From Oegoconia quadripuncta (lineage: Eukaryota; Arthropoda; Insecta; Lepidoptera; Autostichidae), in contig OX438750.1 in NCBI GenBank assembly GCA_949316235.1, positions 21,640,865 to 21,704,864 on the forward strand: DNA of 64,000 nt, written 5' to 3'. This document shows, one piece after another, positions 1 through 10,165 of the stretch; the first letter of the stretch is position 1; the number at the start of each line of letters is the position of its first letter. A program made the translations under genes and the position numbers. The notes under the pieces are model-generated. The model had not been told where the DNA came from. It worked only from the letters and a program-made list of their open reading frames with translations, and did no database searches.

Positions 1-560
1 AGACACTTATAATGCAACAAATAACAAGCAGTTTTGAATTCTTACTTCTGTTAACTTGTCAGCAATAATTTTAAAAGTTTTATGTAACGATGAAAAATAA
101 CAATATTCACTTAGAAGAACTCTGCACTCGGATATGTACACTTTGGATTAACCATCTGGATGTTTCATATGCTTTCGCCTTCCATAAAACATACCGTCAA
201 GTTTAGAGGAGTACCAGAATGAAAAAGCATGAAAAAAAAACAAATATAGGATTTCATATGACAATACCAAATTATCATCTGTCTTGTTAAAGTGTGAGTT
301 GTGTCAAATCTCATTCTACGTATTGTTTTCTTGAAAATACACAACTATTGCGTAGAAATGTCCAAAAAAAAACGCAATTAATTTCCTATTTTGCCTTCGG
401 ATTCTGGTACACCTATAACACATCTATTTAGTATTACAGTAGAGAAAGTTCAAATAATTCTTTGACCAAAGTCATCATCACATTAACCCTTTTACGTGCA
501 GTGAACTAAACACAATAAAAGTTTTATTGTTAGAACGTCTATAGGCGTTCACTCTCTGCG
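1..560. other. AT-rich intergenic DNA, no gene seen
   Basis: No open frame with coding character, splice pattern or clear repeat boundary was recognised. The stretch is AT-rich with short A runs. Confidence 0.5.
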
Positions 561-888
561 AAAGTGATAATCTTGAATTGAAAATTTTTGCACTAGTACC
601 CTACCCTCGCTTTCTCTCGCAGGGCACTAGCTGAAAATCAGTGTCTTACCGCTATAGGTGAGGATCCACACTGAGCGATGGCCCGTTTGTGGTACAGATA
701 CACATACAACTCTATTTTAAGTTGTAACAGTTGTATTTAATTTTAGTTTTTATTTTTATTACTGTGAAATAAGGCTACATTGTGTAAGAATAACACCAAG
801 CAGAATTATTGTTGTGTCGAATATTTTTGTGTGTGTTTCTGTAATATGCAAATAAACGCTTTATCTATCTATCTATCTATCTATCTAA
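561..888 (+). repeat. Dispersed-repeat 3' tail ending in (TATC)n
   Basis: A comparatively GC-rich block (600-690) runs into an AT-rich stretch containing AATAAA (850-855) and then a TATC tetranucleotide array at 862-886. A non-coding block, a poly(A)-like signal and a simple repeat in that order are typical of insect LINE or SINE 3' ends. A second tail of the same design ends at 2146. No reverse transcriptase remnant is visible, so the class is inferred. Confidence 0.4.
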
Positions 889-1924
889 TCTGTCTTTACT
901 CGACTAATAACATAGGCCTTCCTCAAAAATATTTATTTAGAACGGTCTTTACAGTCCTAGCAAGGTGCCGGCTATCCTCTTCATGTAGTCCGTCGACCAA
1001 GTCTGGGACCATTTTACTTGGTGGTCTGTTTCGTGGTTCACATTCGAAGATATTTGCTTGCTAACGATCACCCATTTCGACGAGCGATATGGACTGCTTA
1101 CATATTCCCAATGAAAGTACCAATTTTCACTGTAACTATCCAGAATCTGTTGCTTTGTCAAGTACTAATTTCATCCCACTTCATTATTATTATTATTTTG
1201 GGGAGGACAGGGTTAATATTAATAATGAGAGATAAGATAATTAATTTTTTTAAACAATAGCAATGACTTATTCTCTTAAATAGAATTGCATATTGTATCA
1301 AAACGGAAGCATTGGTCCCCGACTCCTACACTAGGTGTGAACTTATGCCCCCAAATTTTTTTCTCATCTCGTAGCTTAATTTACATATGCAGTAATAATT
1401 ATATCAGAAAGTAAAAACACGAACATGGGTTTATCACACGAGACGTGACCAAGGGTGACAATAGCATGACATGAGTATTTGAATACCTAATTATGTAAAG
1501 TTGCAGACTTTATCTACACCTATGACATGAATCCTCTTTAAGGTTCTGAAACCATAGGGTGTTGTACAGTGTTGTAAGAACTCTATATAGAGTTGTGTAT
1601 ATGTCCATTCATGGAAAGTTTACTTGCTTAAGTATCTAATACAAACAACCTATATATCACTCATTTTTGTAAACAACAAAGTAATAAATTTTTGCAATAT
1701 CAACATCGAATAAAAATGGCGGGATACGACGAGAATTTATTGTTCTTTTTTCAAAATTACAGCGCTGATGTGGTGGTGGAAGCGCGTGCATGACAATGGT
1801 ATTTTTTGGAAATTCATAAAGGATCGCACTAATTGAGTAGGTAGTGAGAATAGCCACCTATTTGAGTAGGAATCCAGTAACCGATGGATTTTTTAATACC
1901 CAAATGATTGGAAACCTTACTCCG
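889..1924. other. Intergenic DNA, no gene seen
   Basis: Only short chance reading frames occur. None has a splice context or protein-like composition that I can support. Confidence 0.45.
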
Positions 1925-2147
1925 TTGAATAGCAACCCTAATTCGTTGCCAGAGGTAGCAGCCAGCTCTTTTGTCACCTGAGGTCTAATTTAAGCGCTAC
2001 GAGAGATCTTTAAAGAAATCGTCGCGCTTCCGGATCTAAGGTTACGACTCTACGTACGGTACAAATACGTAACCTGCAATACGATGTCAAATTGAAATTA
2101 ATATCGAACATTAATAAACAAATACACGTTTATCTATCTATCTATTA
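1925..2147 (+). repeat. Second dispersed-repeat tail with (TATC)n end
   Basis: A block with higher GC (1940-2080) leads to AATAAA at 2113-2118 and a short TATC array at 2131-2146. The end design matches the repeat ending at 888, so both are probably truncated retroposon 3' ends. The two bodies are not obviously alike, so they may be different families. Confidence 0.35.
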
Positions 2148-2473
2148 AATCTGCGGCATCAAACTGCTGCAAAAATTCAAGTAAATGTAACATAATAAAA
2201 AGATATAACTTTCCAAAGCGTATACTCATAAAGTCAAATTCACTGACAGATCATCAAACCTATAGTACAGAATTAATTTAGTACTAACGTAGGTATCTAT
2301 AGGGCACTTCCCCGTGGCCTACAATATTTAAATTTGGCACGAAGAATGGTCTCATGGCACAAGTGAAAAAATAAATAGATATCATTCATTTCGAATCCCT
2401 AGTCGACTTATTACGAAACAAACTTTATTTGCGGTTTCATTATAACGTTTATGTAAATATGTGTTTATAACTT

Positions 2474-2642
2474 ATATTTGCGGTTAATGTCATAGATCGT
2501 CTATGAAGCTAACTACATACTTAAGTTGGACACTTCAAAAAGTTTGTCAATGTAACGCCGAGCCCTGACCTTTTTAAACCGACAAACTTAAATATGTAGT
2601 TAGTTACATTCACGATATATGAAGTTAATGGCAAATATAGTT
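2474..2642. repeat. Imperfect inverted repeat (foldback or MITE-like)
   Basis: About 60 bp at 2474-2532 reappears inverted at 2580-2642. The shared core motifs are TATATTTGC and CTAACTACATA on one arm and their complements on the other. The arms flank about 50 bp with local CG-containing sequence. This looks like a decayed foldback or MITE. No target-site duplication was identified. Confidence 0.45.
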
Positions 2643-3135
2643 TATTGTGTATTAATTCCACGAGGGGTTTTTCATATTTATTCATTCGTGCCTAATTTTA
2701 AAGGTTGTAGTGAGTGGGACTTTTAGCATGAAAATACGCTTTGAATGCAATATTTCTTTATTGTGTTTCACTGGAAATTTGAATTTATTTACAGTGTTTT
2801 AGTATTCGGTATTAATTTCAAACTGATACCTCTAGTCGTTTCAGTAGTAGAGGCGATAAATAATTCCACGCGGTTGGAGCCTCTGGCGTATAATTAATAC
2901 TCTATACTTATATTGTGTGTGTCATAATTAAACATATCTAATGAAATGAACAAAAACTAAATAAATAAAATAGCATATAGTCAGTTATAAAACTACGTAT
3001 TTTTAATTAAATATGTACATTAAATAAATTCAAACAGGTATCAATAGAACTTCCATCGTAAAAATTCACAGCTGTTAGATTCTAAGTGAGAGTGTCTTCT
3101 TTCTGTTTCCTTAGATTTTCAAAATGGTTAAATAA

Positions 3136-3759
3136 TTAGACTGCGCCGGCGGCAGCAGGGACGGCCGGGGGCGTGCATTCGGCAGTAGCTGTGGCAGAAC
3201 ACTCCCCAAGGTTGCAGAAGGGGAGGGTCGGGTCTGTGCAGGCGCGTTGGATGCCCCCAATCTTGGTGCATACGACTTTGGTGGTGCAATCCAAGCAAGC
3301 TGAGCCGATGGTTGAGCACGGAACCCATGCCGGGTACCACGGGGCCGTGGAGATCCAAGGAGGGAGCCATGGGTTTACACCTGCGCCGGCGGCGCCGCCA
3401 CCTGCGCCCCATCCACCAGCACCCCATCCACCAGAGCCCCATCCGCCAGTGCCCCATCCACCCATCTCCGCCGGAACAGCTGACGCTACTGCCATCTGAG
3501 AACAAGGAATTCAACATTTCAATTTCAATTTCAATAACATTTCTAGTGATATGCAATACCTATACTCGTATAAATGAATAGTATATTTTGGGTACTATGA
3601 TTCTTCAGATTTAAGGTTTTGGAAATCGTCGACAACGTAGTGTGGTTTTGCATTGAGCTAAGCTTACGGTAAGCCAAATCTAGTACATCTACACTAATTA
3701 ATTACAAATCATTTGTTACTTACCACAATGCAAAGAGCAACTAGTACTTTGGAAACCAT
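3136..3759 (-). CDS. Small secreted Gly/Trp-rich, Cys-rich protein (two exons)
   Basis: Exon 1 is 3724-3759 and exon 2 is 3136-3495, joined in phase 0 across an intron with a GTAAGT donor and a TTCTCAG acceptor. The product is about 131 residues. It starts MVSKVLVALCIVMAVASA, a good signal peptide with likely cleavage after ASA. A tract of tandem GGWGxG repeats follows, then a Pro/Trp-rich linker (WLPPWISTAPWYPAW), then a module with eight cysteines. The C-terminus is Pro/Ala-rich and ends AAAGAV. Glycine-aromatic repeats are common in insect cuticle, eggshell and silk-associated proteins. The Cys spacing does not fit the classic chitin-binding peritrophin domain. I do not recognise the family. 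The splice call is strong because it places a signal peptide directly on the long frame. Confidence 0.78.
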
Positions 3760-3839
3760 TTTTTTTGTACTCTGTATTTCGCGTTCGTTCGTATCCAAGA
3801 TGATTCGTATCTAATGTTTCGGTACAATTTACCGCCTGT

Positions 3840-3845
3840 TTTATA
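3840..3845 (-). promoter_or_regulatory. TATA box of the small secreted-protein gene
   Basis: On the minus strand this reads TATAAA within GTATAAAAC. It lies about 80 bp upstream of the start codon at 3759, which implies transcription starting near 3815 and a 5' UTR of roughly 55 bp. That spacing is normal for a TATA-driven insect gene. Confidence 0.55.
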
Positions 3846-3849
3846 CGAC

Positions 3850-4469
3850 TTACTGTTTGACTTGTATTAAGATTTTACAGCCAGGTTAGCAACAATAGGG
3901 TTTCCCCAATGGAAAAGTGAGTTTTTCAAAACAGATAACGTATAGGATATGGTAGAGTTAGCAAAGAAGAGTATATCTCAAGTATATGAGGGAAGATTAA
4001 CAGATGTGTTTCCCGATAAAGGCATTGATTCATAAAAAATATGATAAGTTTAATTGTCACATAACTTCAATGTTATTTGTCACAGATCTGATATAGCTCT
4101 TTCTTACGTAACGTTACTCGGTATCTACTCCATACACGAATTGTTAGGTTGCAATTTGATATTCTGTCCCTACTTATTATCTTCCTAGGTGGTAAATTAT
4201 CTTATTTGTGTTAGCTTGTTTTCTTGTTATTGTGGCATTTTATCAAGGAGGGTCTTGTTTACAGTAATAGTTGGGAAATTGGGATTGGCCCTCATCATCC
4301 TCATTTCAAATACTTGTAGCACTTAATAAAATATGCTTTACAGCCACAGCATGTCCACTGTTGAATATAAGCTTTCCACATAGATTTTCTGAATAATCGT
4401 CTGAATACTACAATATTTTTGAATACAATATAATATAATAATTCTGAATAATATAAAGCGTTGGAATTA
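3850..4469. other. Intergenic DNA, no gene seen
   Basis: No supported coding or RNA feature. A short stretch at about 4330-4370 (a sentence-like remnant around CTGTTGAATATAAGC) recalls the RTE-like tails found elsewhere in the window, but it is too short to call. Confidence 0.4.
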
Positions 4470-4539
4470 CATAATCGTATTCCACCGTCACCATTCCATC
4501 TTCAGACCACTAGGCGTGGGTAGGGATTCAACCCGTATA

Positions 4540-4807
4540 CAGGGCGTCCCAAAGTTATGGGACATGAAGGGGAAGTACCTTAAATATTGTAGATAGTGAA
4601 TTTTGCTCAAAGAAGACTTTATGTTATTTTTAAAAGTTAGTAATTCTGCATTCATAGATTTTCTAAAAATTACTTGCTTCGGCTGGGAATCGAACCGACT
4701 TAAATGTGAAAAAAAAAACACCCTACTTTTATGATGCCAATCGAAAGAATAGCTAAAAAATAATAACTCTGCCTAAGTAACATAGTATTTTAAAAGAAAG
4801 GAACAAC
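4540..4807 (+). repeat. Left terminal inverted repeat of the Tc1/mariner-like element
   Basis: This is the 268-bp arm that matches 5328-5595 in inverse orientation with few mismatches. It starts CAGGGCGTCCC next to TA. Confidence 0.8.
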
Positions 4808-4969
4808 ATAAAATGATTGAGTCAAATTTCAAGAAAGTTATTTATTGCCGACGACGTTCGAAAAGTAGCGATATTATCATTCCAAAGATAGCATTGATTA
4901 TTCGTAAATAAGTACCCACTTCATAAAATAGGTACTAACATAGTTTTACTAGAACTTAGTTTTACTAAA

Positions 4970-5249
4970 TGAATGTTTTCCTACATGGATTGGTACAAAT
5001 GGACCGATTAGATGGCCGGCCAGATCCCCGGACCTCACACCATTAGATTTCTTCTTTTGGGGATACGTGAAAGATATGCTATACAAAAAGCGATACGAGA
5101 ACGTAGGCGAGTTGCAAACAGAATTGTGCCATATCACATCGAGTGTTCACCATAAAATGATTAGAAAATCAACAGGCAGCGGGCTCATTAAAAGATTGGC
5201 GATTTGCGTAAGACAAGAGGGATCACATTTTGAGCATTTAATTAATTAA
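4970..5249 (+). pseudogene. Tc1/mariner-like transposase C-terminal remnant
   Basis: An open frame reads GPIRWPARSPDLTPLDFFFW and then GYVKDMLYKKRYENVGEL. The S-P-D-L-T/N-P-L/I-D block is the conserved region around the second catalytic Asp of IS630/Tc1/mariner transposases. About 90 residues remain and end at a stop at 5247-5249. The N-terminal DNA-binding part and the first catalytic Asp are absent, so it cannot be functional. Confidence 0.75.
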
Positions 5250-5327
5250 TTTACAAAAAAATACCTACTTAATTGACTACGGCAGTTTCATGTATGTTTT
5301 TTATTTGATTAAAATGATTAATTTCAC

Positions 5328-5595
5328 GTTGTTCCTTTCTTTTAAAATACTATGTTACTTAGGCAGAGTTATTATTTTTTAGCTATTCTTTCGATTGGCA
5401 TCATAAAAGTAGGGTGTTTTTTTTTTCACATTTGAGTCGGTTCGATTCCCAGCCGAAGCAAATAATTTTTAGAAAATCTATGAATGCAGAATTACTAACT
5501 TTTAAAAATAACATAAAGTCTTCTTTGAGCAAAATTCACTATCTACGATATTTAAGGTACTTCCCCTTCATGTCCCATAACTTTGGGACGCCCTG
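5328..5595 (-). repeat. Right terminal inverted repeat of the Tc1/mariner-like element
   Basis: This is the inverse partner of 4540-4807. It ends GGGACGCCCTG next to TA. Confidence 0.8.
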
Positions 5596-6010
5596 TATAG
5601 TTAATATAGCGAACATTCGCACTAAGAAGCTCGATTCTTCATTCATCATCCGAACAACCAAGGCATGGAACTCCCTTCCGGCGTCAGTCTTTCCTGAATC
5701 CTACAACCTTGGGATCTCGAAAAGCAGAGTGAATAGGCATTTACTGGGATTGCGTGCTTCATCTTCGACCACATCGTCACTGTCCATCAGGTGAGATTGT
5801 GGCCAAACGTGAATCCACTCCATCATAAAAAAAAACCGGTTGGAAGCGGCCTGCATTCCTCGACTTCGACCTTCACGTTCTGGGTAGACGTCACGCTTCA
5901 CTGCCCGTCTGTAACTCTAACTCTTTCACTTTATTGCACTACTGGATTCTTATATGCCCTGTTTACTGTTATTTCAACTCACGAATCCGTAGGGTTATAT
6001 TTTACCTTAC

Positions 6011-6085
6011 TGTTGGGAACAGAATTTATTTCTTTTAAAAACAAGTACAAAGCAAAAAGGTTTTTGGCCAGCACCGTCGGTGACA
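6011..6085 (-). repeat. 3' LTR of the BEL/Pao element
   Basis: It is identical to 9827-9901. On the plus strand it starts TGTTGGGAACAG and ends GTCGGTGACA, so the termini are TG...CA. On the element strand it contains AATAAA. At 75 bp it is short for BEL/Pao elements, whose LTRs are usually several hundred bp. Confidence 0.8.
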
Positions 6086-6220
6086 TGGTCGCCCCCGGTG
6101 TGGCAACACGAATAGTTAGGGCCGACGGTGCTGGTCTCTTTACATGAATGTGTATAAAAACAAGTTATTCAATAAAAATGAAAATATACAGAACGACGTA
6201 AAAAGATGAGGTAGAAGAGA

Positions 6221-6765
6221 TTACGACGGCAACAACACTACTTTCCGGACTGGACGACGTAGCATTCCGCCTTTAGAGGCCACTTCGACCATACGGACCA
6301 CGTCGTCCTTTCCGGGAAACGTTCGGGTGACTCGTCCACGTGGCCAGACCCCACGTGGAAGGTTGCCGTCAACAATTAAAACTTGGTCCCCCACCTCTAT
6401 ATTTCTGATGGAAGCAGAAAGCCTTCTGGGGATCAGTGATGGTAAGTACTCGCGCGTCCAACGCGTCCAGAAATGGTCGGCCAGACGAAGGCCTCGTCTC
6501 CACCTTACTCGACGAATCAAATCATCATCATCTACCTGAATCATCACGGAACAAGGTGAAGACGAGCCCAGTAGAAAATGGGATGGCTTAATGGCGCCAT
6601 CCTCCCCTGGATCGATGCTGACATGAGTGAGTGGGCGCGAATATACCAGACCCTCCGCTTCCAACAACAGCGTATGAAGAACCTCCTCTGAGGGAGTTTG
6701 TTGCACCAGGGTTGACGAGAGCGCGGTCTTGATGCTTCGCACTAAGCGTTCCCAACTCAAATGAA
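6221..6765 (-). pseudogene. BEL/Pao integrase C-terminal fragment
   Basis: From the junction the frame reads LSWERLVRSIKTAL, the segment that follows the integrase core in Pao-type polyproteins (WERLVRSVK). It continues through PLTHVSIDPGEDG and IKPSHFLLG to the C-terminal DUF5641-like domain with VGDQVLIVDGNLPRGVWPRG, and ends VRKVVLLPS and a stop. It is out of frame with the upstream Gag-protease frame, so the deletion joined the two parts with a shift. The integrase DDE catalytic residues are gone. Confidence 0.8.
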
Positions 6766-9659
6766 TCCGGAATGGTCATCTCAGAAATATTCGGACCCCA
6801 AATTAGACCGGTTTCAAAACGTCCCGATGGCAGGCGCTTTGTGGTACCTTCTAAGACTCGAATGGCAGTTTGATCATTTTTAGTATGATAATCTTTTTTT
6901 GAAATTCCAATGGAGTCCACTGTAAAATATTTTTCAAGCTGTGCGTCAAGACTTGCGTTATTACTATCAGCATAACTCGTTTCAACACCAACATGGTTCA
7001 CAAAGACGCAATTGTAGGATTCTTTGGACTTGCACTTTAAGGATCCGTACAGGACCCAACCGAGTGCAGTGAGAGATGCCACTGGCTGTGAAAGGGATCC
7101 GCGACGTGTGAGATGAGAGGTTGTGAGATGCCAATTATCAATGCCGATTAGCATCATTGGTGTGACATCCTCATAGCAGGTTAAAACGTCTGCAATGTCG
7201 GAGAGATGGTCAAAGGACTTTACATCCTCAATCGCCACGGATTGTCTATTAAGGCCAAGGTTAGGAATAGATCTGACATTTCTTATTGAGTACGAATTGA
7301 GACTGTGACGCCCTTTGACCTCTACGTCAACGTAGCTAACCTCTGATTCCTTGGTCATGCCGCTGATGCCATCGACTCTCATAAAGCTCTTCCTTCTTCC
7401 TTGGGCTCCGACAGCGCTGGTTACCGAAGAGTCAATAAGGGTTGCCGTTGATCCGTCATCGAGTAGAGCAAAGGTATCATAACTACCTTTAGGTCCCGAG
7501 ACGGTCACTGCTACGATCTTTAGTAACGCCCGACTTGTATGTGTGGCAGAAGAAGTGGTGTAGTTGTGGCCTACAACGACACGAGCAGGGGGCGACTCAT
7601 TGTGACCCTCAGCGACGCGAGCAGGAGGCGACTCATTGTGACCCTTAGCGACGCGAGCAGGAGGCGGCTCGTCAACAACAGAATCTACAGAAGCTTTATG
7701 TAGTAATGTGTGGTGGCTTTGTTTACCTTTGCAACCATCTACTTCACAAGAAAACTTCTTGCACGTGCGGTACCGGTGGGCACCCTTGATGAGGCACTTG
7801 TGACAGGTTTTGTTTGAAGTGACCCATTCCCACCTTTTAGCTGAAGACAGGGCGCTGAACCTCTTGCAGCTCCGTACTACGTGCCCTAGCGACTCACAGT
7901 ACGCGCAGATCATGTCAGGCGGCGTCGATGATGCAGCTGTAGTCAATGATGCGGCAGTGCCAATCTGTGACGTCGTAGTGGCAAGACAGGACACCTTTCT
8001 ACCCATTTTGTCTTTCAAGTCCGGAATCGCATACATATGGTACTTAGCCCGCAGGTCAGCCTCTTGCATGAGGAAGTCTGAAAGAAGCTCCAACTTATAT
8101 CTATGAGGGTTAGAGGCTTCTTTACAAGAGGCGTAGTCTGCCCATCTTGTGCGAAGCAGTGGGGTAAGTTTTCCGACTATCTCGTTGGACAGTTCTGGAG
8201 AGGCCAAGTACTCGGGCCGTTGTAGCAACCGCACTACCTCAACGCAGTTGCGGACCCCGCATGCGAAAGCATTGAGTTCGTTCGTGCTCTCTCGACTTGA
8301 GAGTTTTGGAAGCGCACGAACGTATGTTAGTTCAGCCAAGATAATTTGCTCTGGTCGGGCAAAAGCAGTCTCGAGAGCACGGATTACCTCTAAGGGATCT
8401 CGGGCAGCTGCAAGGAGTACTACGACAGCGTCCCGCGCAGCCCCTCGAAGAGCAGCGTTGAGCCGCACCAGATTCTCTGATGGACTGTACGATGGGCTTG
8501 TCTCGTCGTATATCTTCTTGAAAGTTAGCCAATCTGTTGGCCGACCATCGAAAGTAGGAAGTGGAAAACAAACCTTTGATGACTTGCATGTCGCTGCGAT
8601 GTTGCTGATAGCTTGAGCTAAATTTTGTATAGAGTCCGAGTTTTCTAAAATTATATTATTTTTGTTACAATTTTCATCGTTGTGAATACCTAGTGTAGAG
8701 TGAATGTACGATGATTGTTGTGGTCGCTGCCAGCAAAGCGATGTAGGCGCCGCCGACGATGTAGCCGTGGGCCGTTGTGGACAGGCCGTCGAAGTTTGCA
8801 GAGGGACAGCGAAAGTGGTTTGCAGTGGACCGTGGCCCAGGGGCCCCAACGGGTACAAAGGCAACCCTTGGTGGCCGTCTGGAAGCGGCGCTGGTTTAAG
8901 CGCAGCCGGCAATGCGTTCATGTCCTTGGAGCCGAGCGCGCACTGGTAGTGAGGCGTAAAGCCCTCTGGGGGTGGCACAGATCTGAGCCCGGCGAGTGAA
9001 CTATGCATAGCAGACCAACCAAGAGAAGTAGCTCCGGAGCACGCAACTGTATAAATTGCAGTGTTTGTTAGTAAAGGACCTGAGGACGGTAAATAGTTTG
9101 ATTTAGAGACCTCTGCTGTTAGTGCGCAAATAGGCGTGGTGAGCCACGAAGCGGTGGGGTTTTGTCCCTCTGCGCCCAAGGGTAGGGGCGTTTGAGCCTC
9201 GTGAGAGCCTGCAGTAACTAACGCTTGGGGGGTATCTCCAGCGAAATCATTGGCGTTCATAAGGGCATGCGACGGACCACGCAGCACCTGTATATCAGAA
9301 TTAAGAATATTGTTAGATACATTGCCATCTAACCATGAATTAACTTGAGTAGTCACGCGATTGGAACGGCGACTGCCGCGACTAGTATGGTGGCTGGATC
9401 GTTGGCTGGAACACTCCTGAGCTTCCAGTGAAGCCATCTCTGCGCGGTACTCCGCCTCCGCTACTAAGCGTTCGGCCTCTAATGTGGCGCGTTCGCTTTC
9501 GCGTTCGCGCTCCTCACGCTCTATGTTAGCAATGCGCCTAAGGTGCACCGCCTCCGCTGCTAGCCTTTGTGCTTTAATAGTTGCAGATGAGGAGGTGCTA
9601 GTAGGCGATACATTGCTCTTAGTAGCCTCCATTTGGCGAGTTTTGGAGCGTGTTAGCAT
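6588..9659 (-). pseudogene. BEL/Pao Gag-protease open frame, fused to out-of-frame sequence
   Basis: The open frame is 1023 residues from an ATG at 9657-9659. Residues about 45-95 are charged and coiled-coil-like. Residues about 364-540 are a DUF1759-type Gag domain (TFDGRPTDWLTFKKIYDE). Residues about 580-650 hold Cys/His knuckles (CAYCESLGHVVRSC, CHKCLIKGAHRYRTC). A retropepsin motif, FALLDDGSTATLID, lies near residue 730. Homology continues to GLIWGPNISEMTIPDSF near residue 960, where a Pao polyprotein would enter reverse transcriptase. The last 60 or so residues are a shifted reading of integrase sequence and have no meaning. The protein could form particles and process itself but not copy or integrate. 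Confidence 0.85.
7570..7677 (-). repeat. 36-bp tandem repeat inside Gag
   Basis: Three copies encode 12-residue units of the form PPARVAxGHNES between the zinc knuckles and the protease. The first two are nearly identical at the DNA level (period 36, anchored at 7584, 7620 and 7656). They form a spacer expanded by slippage or unequal exchange. Confidence 0.8.
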
Positions 9660-9809
9660 GGACTTGAAATAATAAAATTACTGATCGATATTAAGATGAC
9701 AAAAAAAAACAAAATAGGGCACTTACCTAATATAGTGCTTGGAGTTCGTTGGGCGTGTGTAGGTTTTAAAATAGAAAATAATTTTAATTCGGAAAATTAT
9801 TTTTCGTGA

Positions 9810-9823
9810 CACTTCTGACACCA
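9810..9823 (-). promoter_or_regulatory. Primer-binding site of the BEL/Pao element
   Basis: Three bases inside the 5' LTR the element strand reads TGGTGTCAGAAGTG. It is complementary to a tRNA 3' end of the form CACTTCTGACACCA. The terminal CCA complement and the position identify a primer-binding site. Its GTCAG acceptor-stem start suggests tRNA-Leu, but I could not check this. Confidence 0.65.
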
Positions 9824-9826
9824 CTT

Positions 9827-9901
9827 TGTTGGGAACAGAATTTATTTCTTTTAAAAACAAGTACAAAGCAAAAAGGTTTTTGGCCAGCACCGTCGGTGAC
9901 A
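9827..9901 (-). repeat. 5' LTR of the BEL/Pao element
   Basis: It is identical over 75 bp to 6011-6085 and is directly followed outside the element by the CCTTAC target duplication. Confidence 0.8.
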
Positions 9902-9907
9902 CCTTAC

Positions 9908-10165
9908 CATAGCTCCTTTGATAATTTATATTTATATAGATTCATCCATTTATTAACCTTCGTGTTATAAGTTAGAAGCCTATATCTCTCTGTGTCCGTC
10001 TTTGGTATTGTATATCACCAAACCGTTGAATAGATTTGAAAATGGTTTTCCATTTTCAAATGCTGTTATTATCGAGATAAGCCTTAACCATTGGTTGATG
10101 GAAGTCGGTTCAGTCGTTTCGAAGATATTTAAATATTAATACAGTTGTTTTATTTACCTAGATGA
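9908..10165. other. AT-rich flank, no gene seen
   Basis: This is the continuation of the BEL/Pao target site. The part at 10010-10130 recalls dispersed lepidopteran repeat text (a GTCGTTTCGAAGATA motif) but was not assigned. Confidence 0.35.

Larger units (their letters stand above)
4540..5595 (+). mobile_element. Tc1/mariner-like element with 268-bp terminal inverted repeats
   Basis: The terminal inverted repeats are 4540-4807 and 5328-5595. Both ends begin CAGGGCGTCCCAAAG and are flanked by TA (4538-4539 and 5596-5597), the classic target duplication of the IS630/Tc1/mariner superfamily. The two arms are nearly identical over 268 bp, unusually long for this superfamily, and end inward at the same GAACAAC motif. 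Between them lies only the C-terminal part of a transposase. The element inserted into an older LINE tail, so it is younger than that LINE. It is non-autonomous because most of the transposase is missing. Confidence 0.8.
4470..5830 (+). repeat. CR1/Jockey-like LINE tail split by a DNA transposon
   Basis: Two parts, about 4470-4537 and 5598-5830, read as one LINE tail once the element at 4540-5595 is removed. The right part encodes the C-terminal reverse-transcriptase region, with motifs such as RTKKLDSSFIIR and TKAWNSLPASVFPESYNL, and then a short 3' tail. A second copy on the minus strand at about 15886-16190 runs uninterrupted across the homologous junction. A third, partial copy of the 3' tail lies at 36175-36290. 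The clade assignment rests on the WNSLP...FP motif alone. Confidence 0.65.
6005..9907 (-). mobile_element. Internally deleted BEL/Pao LTR retrotransposon with target duplication
   Basis: The element spans 6011-9901 on the minus strand. It is flanked by a 6-bp direct repeat CCTTAC (6005-6010 and 9902-9907). The 75-bp terminal repeats are identical. In element order it has the 5' LTR, a primer-binding site, Gag with protease, the first residues of the reverse-transcriptase region, a deletion junction near 6765, the C-terminal part of integrase, and the 3' LTR. Reverse transcriptase, RNase H and the integrase catalytic core are missing. Identical LTRs and long open frames suggest recent insertion of an already deleted copy, which would have needed enzymes from a full-length relative. 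Confidence 0.85.

Noticed and set aside
3136..3495. Peritrophin-type chitin-binding domain in the small secreted protein
   Set aside because: Eight cysteines occur instead of six, and the aromatic residues and spacing expected of that domain are missing.
3173..3581. Plus-strand open frames over the small secreted-protein gene
   Set aside because: They are antisense to exon 2. The Pro/His-rich reading simply mirrors the Gly/Trp repeats, and only the minus strand has TATA, signal peptide and splice sites.
6588..6765. Last 60 or so residues of the 1023-residue Gag-protease frame
   Set aside because: Sequence from here on is integrase read in the wrong frame, so it is not a novel protein domain.
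8149..8616. Plus-strand open frames opposite the BEL/Pao Gag
   Set aside because: Shadows of the Gag frame, with no recognised domain. Gag, zinc knuckles and protease all read on the minus strand.
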